Source of the DNA: Saccharopolyspora soli
GTDB taxonomy: Bacteria > Actinomycetota > Actinomycetes > Mycobacteriales > Pseudonocardiaceae
Assembly (NCBI RefSeq): GCF_022678645.1
Contig: NZ_JALBWV010000008.1
Coordinates: 1 to 64,000 of the forward strand
Reading direction: 5' to 3'
DNA: 64,000 nucleotides
Shown: in pieces, positions 17,455 to 24,432 of the stretch
How the letters are laid out: the number at the start of each line of letters is the position of its first letter
Numbering within the stretch: position 1 is the stretch's first letter
Notes under the pieces: model-generated
Told to the model about the DNA's origin: nothing
The model's database searches: none
The model's input: only the letters and a program-made list of their open reading frames with translations
Made by a program: the position numbers and the translations under genes

Positions 17455-17869
17455 CGGGAATGTCTAACCGGCCACGGTTGAGCCAAGGCCACGTCAAGAT
17501 GAACCATTCGACACGGCAGTGCCAACGGTGGCGTCGAGCCCGTGGTGATACCGGCTTTTCGGCCCGGTCGGCTACTCCGTGGTCGGATTCGTGCGAACTC
17601 ACTCGATGAAGGCCGTGTGATCAGCGCCGTAGCCGTCCTCATAGGACGGGCCGTGGCGATGACCACGGTTTTGCCACGGGATTTGCCGATGGTGCGGCGC
17701 ATCCGCGGGGACCGGGCAGGGCGTGGGATGGCGCGCGACCACCCCCTGCCCTGTCCGGCGCACCCCCAGCGGTTCCTCGATTCCACGATCATGGAATCCT
17801 CGACAGACGGTAGTCTCGAATGAGAGAATTCGTCAAACAGCGTGGTGGCGTGCGTCCGGTGGCTTCGGA
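17455..17869. other. 415-bp divergent spacer, phoD and XRE gene
   Basis: No gene recognised; short ORFs here lack convincing starts or family resemblance. On the minus strand around 17506-17471, 11-base units (GGTTCATCTTG and, 22 bases on, GCTCAACCGTG) loosely resemble actinobacterial PHO-box units. The middle unit does not fit, so this is weak. A palindrome at 17779-17798 lies before the XRE gene. Confidence 0.4.
17779..17798. promoter_or_regulatory. Palindrome upstream of XRE regulator, possible operator
   Basis: GATTCCA, six bases, TGGAATC: perfect 7-bp arms about 80 bases before the XRE gene start. Its position suits self-control by that regulator. Only the symmetry supports this. Confidence 0.4.
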
Positions 17870-17878
17870 GTGAGTGCG

Positions 17879-18280
17879 ATGGCAGATCCAGGGTCTGCGT
17901 TGGCCGAGCGGCTGGCGTGGCTGCGGGAGAACTTCCCTGACCCTGAGACGGGGCAGCCGTACGAGGTCAAGGTCATGAGCGCGGCGACGGGCATTTCCCT
18001 GTCGCAGCTCTACAAGATCCTTTCCGGGGAGTCGCCGAATCCTGGTTGGCAACACCTGAAGGCGCTGGCAGCGTTCTTCAAGGTTCCGCTGGACGCCTTC
18101 GACGACGGCGAACACGGCGAGAAGATCCGGGCTCAGCTGGCCACGCTGGTGGAACTTCGCGCGCTGAAGGAGGGCGGCGTGGAGTCGGTGAGCCTGCGCG
18201 GGCTGACTCCAGCCCAGGCGGACCGCATCCGTGGCGTGGTGGAAGACCTGCGCCGTTCGAACGCCGTTGATTACGATTAG
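17879..18280 (+). CDS. XRE-family transcriptional regulator
   Basis: 133 residues. The helix-turn-helix spans about residues 28-70 with MSAATGISLSQLYKILSG. This is followed by LAAFFKVPLDAFDD, typical of one-domain Cro/CI-like actinobacterial regulators of BldD-like size. The C-terminal 50 residues hold a short helical part with ALKEGGVESVSLRGL. ATG 17879 is chosen; GTG 17870 is in frame. It heads a three-gene set with an ImmA/IrrE-like peptidase and a MAB_1171c-type membrane protein. Confidence 0.88.
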   Translation: MADPGSALAERLAWLRENFPDPETGQPYEVKVMSAATGISLSQLYKILSGESPNPGWQHLKALAAFFKVPLDAFDDGEHGEKIRAQLATLVELRALKEGGVESVSLRGLTPAQADRIRGVVEDLRRSNAVDYD

Positions 18281-18281
18281 A

Positions 18282-18297
18282 CGTGACCATGGTCACG
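18282..18297. promoter_or_regulatory. Perfect 16-bp palindrome between XRE and peptidase genes
   Basis: CGTGACCATGGTCACG, fully symmetric, begins two bases after the XRE stop and lies 45 bases before the peptidase start. A regulator dimer site is the simplest reading; the XRE protein upstream is the obvious candidate. Confidence 0.55.
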
Positions 18298-18341
18298 GGT
18301 CGGGCGCGGAGTCGTTACGCTGTGTGCGGTTGGTGCTGGCC

Positions 18342-18917
18342 ATGAGCGATCATCAACGCGTGACGACCTCCGATCACCGCGATCTGGCGGTGCGCTGCCA
18401 GGAACTGGCGGCCGCGTTACCGCTGCCGTCACCGTGGGATCTGGACACGTTCATCGCTGAGCTGTCCGAGGCGCGCGGGCGGCCGATCGAGCTGCGCCGA
18501 GTGTCCACAGCGGAGTCCGACAATCCGTGCGGTGCGCTGGTGTCGTTGGAAGATCGCGACGTGATCGGCTACATGCCCAGCACTCCACTGCACGAGGAAC
18601 ACATCGTCTTGCACGAGGTCGGGCACCTGGTGTGCGGGCACTCGGATACCAAGCTCGCCGATTCACCGATGGTGGCGGCGCTGGTGCCCGACCTGCCGCC
18701 AGAGCTGATCCAGAGCGTGCTGGGCCGCTCGGCGTTCGACGCCACCGCTGAGCGGGAAGCCGAACTGGTCGCGAGCCTGTACCTGTACCGGGCAGGCCGC
18801 GCGCCCGCGCCGATCCGCGGTGTCCGCAAGCTGGACGCGCGAACCGGCCGCACGCTGCGCGAGATCCAAGCGACGTTCGACAGCACACGGCGTCGCGGCC
18901 CGGAGAAACGCCGATGA
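18342..18917 (+). CDS. ImmA/IrrE-like metallopeptidase
   Basis: 191 residues with the zinc-protease motif HEVGH at about residues 91-95 (context VLHEVGHLVCGH). An acidic REAELVASLYLYRA downstream could give the third ligand. ImmA/IrrE-type peptidases cleave or antagonise partner regulators, often XRE proteins encoded next door, as here. There is no signal peptide, so it acts in the cytoplasm. Its stop overlaps the start of the membrane-protein gene (ATGA), so the two are co-translated. Confidence 0.85.
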   Translation: MSDHQRVTTSDHRDLAVRCQELAAALPLPSPWDLDTFIAELSEARGRPIELRRVSTAESDNPCGALVSLEDRDVIGYMPSTPLHEEHIVLHEVGHLVCGHSDTKLADSPMVAALVPDLPPELIQSVLGRSAFDATAEREAELVASLYLYRAGRAPAPIRGVRKLDARTGRTLREIQATFDSTRRRGPEKRR

Positions 18918-20107
18918 CCAGCATCGTCCTGCAAGGCGTGGGGATCGTTGCGGTGCTGGCGGCGGCCGTGAAGCTCATCCAGTCCCGCAAGGCGCTGACC
19001 CCGAGCGTGCGCTATCTGTGCGGCGCGATCGGTTGTGTGGGACTGTCGGCTGCCCTCGTGGCCCCGACTTCGCTGACGTGGGTTTCCACCTGGGAACCGA
19101 TGCCCAACTTCGGCCGACTGGTAGCCAACATCCTGGCCATGTTCGCGGCGTGGTGCGTTCACGGTTTGCTGGCGTACCTGGTCCACGAGGCGCACCGCGC
19201 GCAGCGCGTGGTGCGCGGTCAGGCTGTGGTGGTCACCGTTGCCGCGGCTGCAATGGTGGCGCTGCTGCTGGTCGCCGATATCCCGTACCACCCGGAGTTC
19301 CTGGCCGCGTTCGCCGACCGTCCTGCGGTGGCCGCCTACCTCACCGTGTTCGCGTTCTACATCGGGTGGGCCACCGTCGCATTCGGCGTATTCCTGTACC
19401 GCTACATCGCCCAGAGTCGCCGGGTGTGGCTGCGCGCGGGGCTGCGCACGATCCAGGCCGGGTGCGTGGCCTCGGCAGGGTGGGCGGTGCTCAAGATCGT
19501 TGCTGCCATGCGCGCGGTGAGCGGGCATTCCCCTGGAGGACTGGATCAAGTGGCGGGCGGCTGCGCGGCAGCGTGCGTGGCGTTGGTGGCCGTCGGCGCC
19601 ACCATGCCGGTGTGGGGCCCGGTCACGGCGGTTCCGATCGCCTGGGCACGGGCCCGCTACCAGGTCCGGAGGCTGCACCCGCTGTGGCGGAGACTGGCGG
19701 AGGAGCTACCGCAGATCACGCTGCCCGCAGGGGTGTACGCGCAGGAAGCCGCGCAGTTCGCGCTGTACCGGCGGGTGGTGGAGATCCGGGACGCGCAACT
19801 GGTGTTGCGTTCCTACATCCACCCCGAGGTGAGCACTTGGGCTCGTGAGGCCACCGTCGCGGCTGGCCTCGGTGAACAGCAGGCGCACCAGGTGGTGGAG
19901 GCCGCCTGCCTGGCGGCCGCGCTGGACGCGCACGAAGCTGGTCACCAACGGCAATCCGAGCCGGACGAGACAAACGCGCCGTTTCGAGGAGTGGCCTCCG
20001 AGCCGCAGGCCGAGGCCCGCTGGCTGATCCAGGTCCGCAGCGCATTCGAAGGCTCACCGATCGTGGCGACAGTACGGGCCCGAGCTCGCGCCGAACTGGC
20101 AGCCTAG
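18914..20107 (+). CDS. MAB_1171c-type membrane protein (putative transporter)
   Basis: 397 residues: about seven membrane segments in the first 250 residues, then a soluble helical tail with WRRLAEELPQITLP and RRVVEIRDAQLVLR. This matches the actinobacterial MAB_1171c family, whose function is unknown and which is often encoded beside an XRE regulator and an ImmA/IrrE-like peptidase. The 4-bp overlap with the peptidase supports a functional triad. One possibility is a membrane sensor or sink that controls cleavage of the regulator; this is speculation. Confidence 0.82.
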   Translation: MTSIVLQGVGIVAVLAAAVKLIQSRKALTPSVRYLCGAIGCVGLSAALVAPTSLTWVSTWEPMPNFGRLVANILAMFAAWCVHGLLAYLVHEAHRAQRVVRGQAVVVTVAAAAMVALLLVADIPYHPEFLAAFADRPAVAAYLTVFAFYIGWATVAFGVFLYRYIAQSRRVWLRAGLRTIQAGCVASAGWAVLKIVAAMRAVSGHSPGGLDQVAGGCAAACVALVAVGATMPVWGPVTAVPIAWARARYQVRRLHPLWRRLAEELPQITLPAGVYAQEAAQFALYRRVVEIRDAQLVLRSYIHPEVSTWAREATVAAGLGEQQAHQVVEAACLAAALDAHEAGHQRQSEPDETNAPFRGVASEPQAEARWLIQVRSAFEGSPIVATVRARARAELAA

Positions 20108-20130
20108 CTACCCGCATCGAAGGCAGGCGC

Positions 20131-20760
20131 TCAAACCAGGGCTGCGAACAAGCCGCCGCCCACCAGGGCGCCCACGACGGCGCCCCACGTGACCTGTGCG
20201 GTGGTGTGATCGTTGATCTGCACCCGTGACCACGAGATCGCCGCCACGAGGAGCATCAAGGCCCAACAGGCCGGGTGGTAGATCAGAGCGAGGATGACCA
20301 CCGCTCCGGAAGCCACTGCCGAGTGCATGGAGATCTTCCACCGCACGGTGATGCCGCCCGTGACGAATAGGCTGGCGATCATGGCGATGTCCAGGGCGAT
20401 CAGCAGCCAAGGCGCGCCTAGGAGCACCAGCAGACCCAGTCCGACCAGGCTCATGGTGATCAGCGCGACGAACGGCACGAACCGACCGGCGCGGTTGCGC
20501 ACGTGATGGCTGTCCCACCGCCCTGTTTTCGCTCCCCACACGATCACGCCCATGGGCAGGACGCTGCTGGTGGCTGACACCAGCAGGCCCCAACCGAGCG
20601 CGGGGCCGAAGCGGTGGGTCGCCTGCCAGGCCACGGCGAGCGGGAGCAACACGACGATCACCCAAGGCGCGCAGACCTCGGTGAGGACGCGCGCCGCACG
20701 GTCCTTGCCGGACTGCGCGACCGGTGCGGCGGGGGTGGCCTCGGGTGCTGCGTTGGTCAT
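20131..20760 (-). CDS. PAP2-like membrane phosphatase family protein
   Basis: 209 residues with five or six membrane segments. Late in the protein KISMHSAVASGAVV resembles the SGH motif of lipid phosphatases, and WSRVQINDHTTAQV the Arg/His motif, though the first phosphatase motif (KxxxxxxRP) is not clear. It could be a phosphatidic-acid-type phosphatase or a degenerate relative. ATG 20760 is chosen for GAGGA just upstream; an ORF extends 23 residues further. It is convergent with the MAB_1171c-type gene and divergent from the MazG-like gene. Confidence 0.75.
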   Translation of the reverse strand: MTNAAPEATPAAPVAQSGKDRAARVLTEVCAPWVIVVLLPLAVAWQATHRFGPALGWGLLVSATSSVLPMGVIVWGAKTGRWDSHHVRNRAGRFVPFVALITMSLVGLGLLVLLGAPWLLIALDIAMIASLFVTGGITVRWKISMHSAVASGAVVILALIYHPACWALMLLVAAISWSRVQINDHTTAQVTWGAVVGALVGGGLFAALV

Positions 20761-20909
20761 GGCGTCCTCGAAGTACTGGGGCAAGCTAGCTGGCAGTGTC
20801 ACACATGCCCGACCGGAGTCATCGTGCACGTCTGCCTTGCACGTGTGCGTGGAGCCGCGCTTGCACCGCCGCGCAAACCAATCCGCGCACCTTCCTAAGC
20901 TGCGGAGTT

Positions 20910-21221
20910 GTGGATCTCAAGGAACTGACCGAAGAGGTTGAAGCCGTGTCGGCGGTCTACGCGCACAGGCACGGCATCGAGCGGACCCCGGAGTGGTTCG
21001 TGTTGAAACTGCAGGAGGAGGTCGGCGAGCTGACCCAAGCCTTCCTCATGAGCACCGGGCAGGCGCGGGACAAGGGCAAGACCCTGCCGGAGTTGAACGC
21101 GGACTTCCGCGCGGAAATCGCCGACGTCCTGTGCCAAACCCTGTTGCTCGCTCGCCACCACGGCATCGATCTGGAGGCCGCGGTAGCGGACAAATGGTTG
21201 ATACGGGGATCCAACTCCTAA
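20910..21221 (+). CDS. MazG-like nucleotide pyrophosphohydrolase
   Basis: 103 residues. KLQEEVGELTQAFL supplies the ExxE pair and EIADVLCQTLLLA the second acidic set of the all-alpha NTP-pyrophosphatase fold. It probably cleaves a non-standard nucleotide triphosphate to the monophosphate. GTG 20910 is the start that removes an unrelated extension. The C-terminal residues after KWL differ from what I expect, and the transposase relic begins just beyond, so a few terminal residues may have been replaced. Confidence 0.82.
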   Translation: MDLKELTEEVEAVSAVYAHRHGIERTPEWFVLKLQEEVGELTQAFLMSTGQARDKGKTLPELNADFRAEIADVLCQTLLLARHHGIDLEAAVADKWLIRGSNS

Positions 21222-21229
21222 ACCGCGCA

Positions 21230-21780
21230 ACCCCCGCTGCTGCCAGATGAATGATTCCGGGCCGTGGCTCTCGCTGTTGGTCAGTGGCCGGTGGATCGGT
21301 GCGTTGGTGGTGTCGTTGTGCCAGATCGAGGCGGTGAGCGCAAGCAGTCGTTGCAGGATGCGGACGCAGACACCGACGACGGTGCGACCGCCGTGGCGTT
21401 CGAGGTCGAGCTGGGCCTTGAGGGTCTGGTTGATCGACTCGACAGCGTGCCGCAACGGTTTGAAAAGGGCGGTGCCGGGGCGTTCGGCTTCACCTTTGCT
21501 GGCGAACCCGATAGGCGGGCCACCCAGGGTCGCGATCAGATGCAGCCGCAGTCCCCAGAAGTAGCGTGAATGTGAGGCGTAGTACCGGTATTCGGCCCAT
21601 CCGGCCAGCTCGGAGCGCTTGCATCACCGCCAACGTCACCAGCTCGGCATCGGTCAGCCGCGGCGCGAAACCGACCGGCGGACGCCACTGCCAGGTCCGG
21701 GCGATGCTTCAACAGGTCGTCGGTGGTGAGTTAGAGAGCGGTAGCAAGGGTGTCGATATCATTTGCTCACAACTTTGATC
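21230..21780 (-). pseudogene. Broken IS982-family transposase
   Basis: Reading from 21780 down gives pieces of an IS982 transposase in several frames. First is DTLATAL then a stop codon, with TTDDLLKHRPDLA beyond. After a frameshift comes PRLTDAELVTLAVMQA, then SRYFWGLRLHLIATLGG, then after a large deletion RHAVESINQTLKAQLDLERHGGR and RILQRLLALTASIWHN-like residues. Total length is about half of a normal element, with at least one stop, one frameshift and two internal deletions. It cannot be active. I could not define the terminal inverted repeats. Confidence 0.8.
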
Positions 21781-22051
21781 TATGACACCCTCGCGCGACA
21801 TCGCGGCCTCGACACGCGGAATCAATTCCCGCGCAATATATTCCGTCAATCAGAGGCCTGCACCTTCGACGGCGGCAATGCGGTACGCCTCCTCGGTTCT
21901 GCTAACCTGGCGCTCGTGACTGCCGGGTCGGCTGTAGGCCGCGCACAGACGGGGTTCCCGGCCGCGCGGTGAGCGCGGCGCGGGCCAGAGGCCCCCCGCC
22001 CTCCGAACGCATCCCAACGATCTCTCGGGACTGCGAAAGGAGGTGAAATCA

Positions 22052-22297
22052 ATGTCTTCTCGTGAGGTTTCGCTTGCCGAATGGCAGGCATTCCGGGAAG
22101 GGCACGAGGTCGGCGCCGTCGTCGACGCGACTGTGGTTTCGGTTGTTCCGTTCGGCGCGTTCGTCGAGGTCGCGCCCGGAATCCATGGTTTGCTGCACAA
22201 GGATTCATGGGACCAGACCCCACAAGTCGGTGAGTCGATGCCGGTTCGCATCGCAGAATGGGGACCGCCGCGACTGAGCGTCGCTCCCGCCCGATAA
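22052..22297 (+). CDS. Small S1-domain RNA-binding protein
   Basis: 81 residues making up one S1 (OB-fold) domain: VGAVVDATVVSVVPFGAFVE followed by GIHGLLHKDSW. It should bind single-stranded RNA. A near-perfect ribosome-binding site, AAAGGAGGTGA (22036-22046), suggests strong translation. There is no operon partner; the upstream 270 bases hold the edge of the IS982 relic and the promoter, and a strong hairpin follows. Free-standing S1 domains of this size occur in actinomycetes, but their roles are mostly unknown. Confidence 0.85.
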   Translation: MSSREVSLAEWQAFREGHEVGAVVDATVVSVVPFGAFVEVAPGIHGLLHKDSWDQTPQVGESMPVRIAEWGPPRLSVAPAR

Positions 22298-22300
22298 CAC

Positions 22301-22337
22301 CTGGTGTGGGGCCAGGTTCAGGCTGGCCCCACACCAG
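22301..22337. terminator. Strong hairpin terminator
   Basis: CTGGTGTGGGGCCAG, seven loop bases, CTGGCCCCACACCAG: a perfect 15-bp stem just after the S1-domain gene. Confidence 0.75.
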
Positions 22338-22600
22338 CAATCGTAGGCGGTCACACAACCAACCCCGTCACCCACCAACACTCGCGACCGGCCCGCCATA
22401 CACACCAACCCCTTGGAATAACTCATCTAGTCGCGCCGAAGCCTGCTCGGCGCCGGTGAAAGTCGGCGTAGGGCGCGCCTTCCGCCGCCGCGTCGACCGC
22501 GAGTTCGCCGCGAGCCCGCAGCGCGCGGTCCGGTGGACCACGGTCGGGCGGGCAGCCGGTCGAGCAGTGCGTTGATGGGCAGCCTGCCAGGACGTGTCGA
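22338..22600. other. Spacer between S1 gene and hyuB end
   Basis: No intact gene. On the minus strand about 22590-22432, stretches such as LPINALLDRLP and RGELAVDAAAEGAPYADFHR look gene-like but fall in different frames without a start. This could be the tail of a lost gene downstream of hyuB. The family is not identifiable with confidence. Confidence 0.3.
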
Positions 22601-24352
22601 CTAGGTCCCCTGCCCCATACCGCGCAGTGTGCGGGTGCGTTCCTCGTCTACCCGGTAGGAGCTCGGCGGGCGCACCCGTGCGTCGGCCGGACCGATGTAG
22701 TCGACGACCACCCCGTAATGCTCGCGCGCGGCGTCGATTCCGACGTATCCGTTCACGACGTCGTCCAGCACTTGCGGCACCGGTCGCCGCCGCGGGTCGC
22801 CGAAGCCGCCCCCTCCTGGGAACCGCAGTCGCACGCGGGTTTCAGGCCCCAGCCGCACGAGTTGCTTGCGCGGCAGGGTCTCGCCGGTGGCCAGGTCGAC
22901 GAATTCCCCTGCCGCGCCCGGTTTTCCGCCTTCGGCACCCAGGGCTGGGTGCAGCACCCGGTCGACGTTCGCGTTGACGCTCCAGCCGGAAGCACCGCGG
23001 CGGCGGACGTCCACGACCTGCCCCAGCCCGCCCCGGTGCAGCCCCGGTCCACCGGAGTCGGGGCGCAGTTCCCGCCTTTCCTGCACCAGCGGCGTCAACG
23101 CCTCCAGCACCTCGGTCGGTGCGGCGCGCACTCCGGTGGGGAAGCCGGTGGTGGTCAGCCCGTCCTGACGCGGTCGACCGCCGCTGCCGCCCGCGCCGAA
23201 GACGGTCAGGGTGAACGGTTCCGCCTCGTCGACGTCGGCTCCTCGCCACACCGTCATCCAGAGGGCGTCGGCGCTGGGCGCGGGGAGACGACCGCCCAGT
23301 GCTGGGCGCAGTGCCTCGAACAGCAGGCTCGGCAGGAAGTGGCCGACCAGGTGGCGGGAGGCGACCGGCGCCGGGTCGATGCAGTTGAGCACCGAGCCGC
23401 GCGGGGCGGTCACCTCGATCGGCCGGAAGGAACCCGCGTTGTGCGGAACCTCCGGCGCGAGTGCCGCTTTGAACGCGAAGGACGTGTAAGCGTGCGTGTA
23501 GTTGAGCACCACGTTGACGCCGTAGCGCGACTGCGGCGAGGAGCCCGCGTAGTCCACTTTGGCCGAATCACCGTCGATGGTGACCTTGACCTGCAGGCGC
23601 AATTCCTCGTCACCGAAGCCGTCGGTGCGCAGTTGGCCGGTGTAGTCCCCGTCGGGCAGGTCGGCCAGCGCAGCGCGCAACGCCGCCTCCGAGCGACGCA
23701 TGATCTCCGCCGCGACCTCGTCGACGCCGTCGAGTTCGAACTCGTCCATCAGCCGCAGCAGGCTTCGCGCCCCGACCTCGTTGCCAGCCACCTGCGCGTA
23801 GATGTCGCCCATCGTCTCGTCCGGGGTGCGGACGTTGCTGCGGATGATCTGCTCCAGCACCGGGTCCGGCCTACCCGCGTGCCGCAGCTTCAGGATGGGC
23901 AGCCGCAGGCCCTCCTCGAACACCTCGGTTGCCGCCGCGGACAGGATCCGCCCGCCGATGTCCGGGGCGTGGCAACAGCTGGCGAACCAGGCGACCAGCC
24001 GCCCAGCGCGGAACACCGGGGTCGCCACCGTGAGATCGTTGATCTGCCCGGAGGTCATCCACGGGTCGTTGGTGATCAGCACGTCCCCGTCGGCAAGCGC
24101 GTCCGGCGGGAAGGCGGCGGTGACGTGCCGCATGCCGGTGGCCATCGCGTTGATGTGGCCGGGCGTGCCGCCGGTGGACTGCCCGATCATCAGGCCCCGC
24201 GAGTCGAACACCGCGCAGGCCAGGTCCAGCGACTCCCGCACCACCGGGCTGAAGGCGGTCCCGACCAGCGCGGCTTGCTGCTCGTTGAGCAGCGAGTGCA
24301 GCCGGTTCGCGACCAGTCCGACGACGATCGGGTCGAGATGCCGTTGGGTCAC
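22601..24352 (-). CDS. hyuB: Hydantoinase/oxoprolinase B-subunit family protein
   Basis: 583 residues of the HyuB family. Seen are the early LNEQQAALVGTAFSPVVRES, GGTPGHINAMATGM, ITNDPWMTSGQINDLTV and HAPDIGGRI, and near the C-terminus RFPGGGGFGDPRRR. With HyuA it forms an ATP-dependent ring-opening enzyme acting on hydantoins, 5-oxoproline or related amides; some members are acetone or acetophenone carboxylases. GTG 24352 is preceded by GGAGG and overlaps the stop of a 24-codon mini-ORF inserted between it and hyuA. Confidence 0.92.
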   Translation of the reverse strand: MTQRHLDPIVVGLVANRLHSLLNEQQAALVGTAFSPVVRESLDLACAVFDSRGLMIGQSTGGTPGHINAMATGMRHVTAAFPPDALADGDVLITNDPWMTSGQINDLTVATPVFRAGRLVAWFASCCHAPDIGGRILSAAATEVFEEGLRLPILKLRHAGRPDPVLEQIIRSNVRTPDETMGDIYAQVAGNEVGARSLLRLMDEFELDGVDEVAAEIMRRSEAALRAALADLPDGDYTGQLRTDGFGDEELRLQVKVTIDGDSAKVDYAGSSPQSRYGVNVVLNYTHAYTSFAFKAALAPEVPHNAGSFRPIEVTAPRGSVLNCIDPAPVASRHLVGHFLPSLLFEALRPALGGRLPAPSADALWMTVWRGADVDEAEPFTLTVFGAGGSGGRPRQDGLTTTGFPTGVRAAPTEVLEALTPLVQERRELRPDSGGPGLHRGGLGQVVDVRRRGASGWSVNANVDRVLHPALGAEGGKPGAAGEFVDLATGETLPRKQLVRLGPETRVRLRFPGGGGFGDPRRRPVPQVLDDVVNGYVGIDAAREHYGVVVDYIGPADARVRPPSSYRVDEERTRTLRGMGQGT

Positions 24353-24423
24353 GATGCCTCCACAGCGTCTTGCGGGACACCCGCACCCGGTCGGCCCCGC
24401 AAGCGGGGAGAATTGTCACTCAC
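24349..24423 (-). CDS. 24-codon coupled mini-ORF (71-bp element) between hyuA and hyuB
   Basis: A 24-residue ORF starting GTG at 24423, which overlaps the hyuA stop (GTGA), and ending TGA at 24349, which overlaps the hyuB start (GTGA). The peptide begins [19 protein letters not shown]. Its sister at 27501-27575 keeps the frame despite base changes. Ribosomes finishing hyuA could restart here and again at hyuB. Whether the peptide has a role of its own is unknown. Confidence 0.5.
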   Translation of the reverse strand: MSDNSPRLRGRPGAGVPQDAVEAS

Positions 24424-24432
24424 GGGGCCTCC
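24362..24432 (-). repeat. 71-bp family repeat, copy A
   Basis: On the minus strand the unit runs from GGAGGCCCCGTGAGTGACAAT to CAAGACGCTGT. It is followed by another GGAGG at 24361-24357, so GGAGG stands at both edges. It contains an inverted repeat, CTTGCGGG and CCCGCAAG, 19 bases apart. Removing exactly 71 bases joins hyuA and hyuB through GAGGAGGCATCGTGACC, giving a single GTGA overlap. Copies B and C lie at 27492-27633 in the opposite orientation. Confidence 0.88.

Noticed and set aside
17471-17506. PHO-box-like direct repeats upstream of phoD
   Set aside because: Only two of three units resemble the consensus and the middle one does not; mentioned as weak, not called as a feature.
17542-17823. 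93-residue ORF between phoD and the XRE gene
   Set aside because: No ribosome-binding site, no recognisable domain, and the reverse strand is open in the same region, as expected by chance in GC-rich DNA.
22432-22590. Gene-like residues downstream of hyuB on the minus strand, vaguely like a sugar-phosphate isomerase end
   Set aside because: Pieces fall in different frames with no start and the resemblance is too weak to name.
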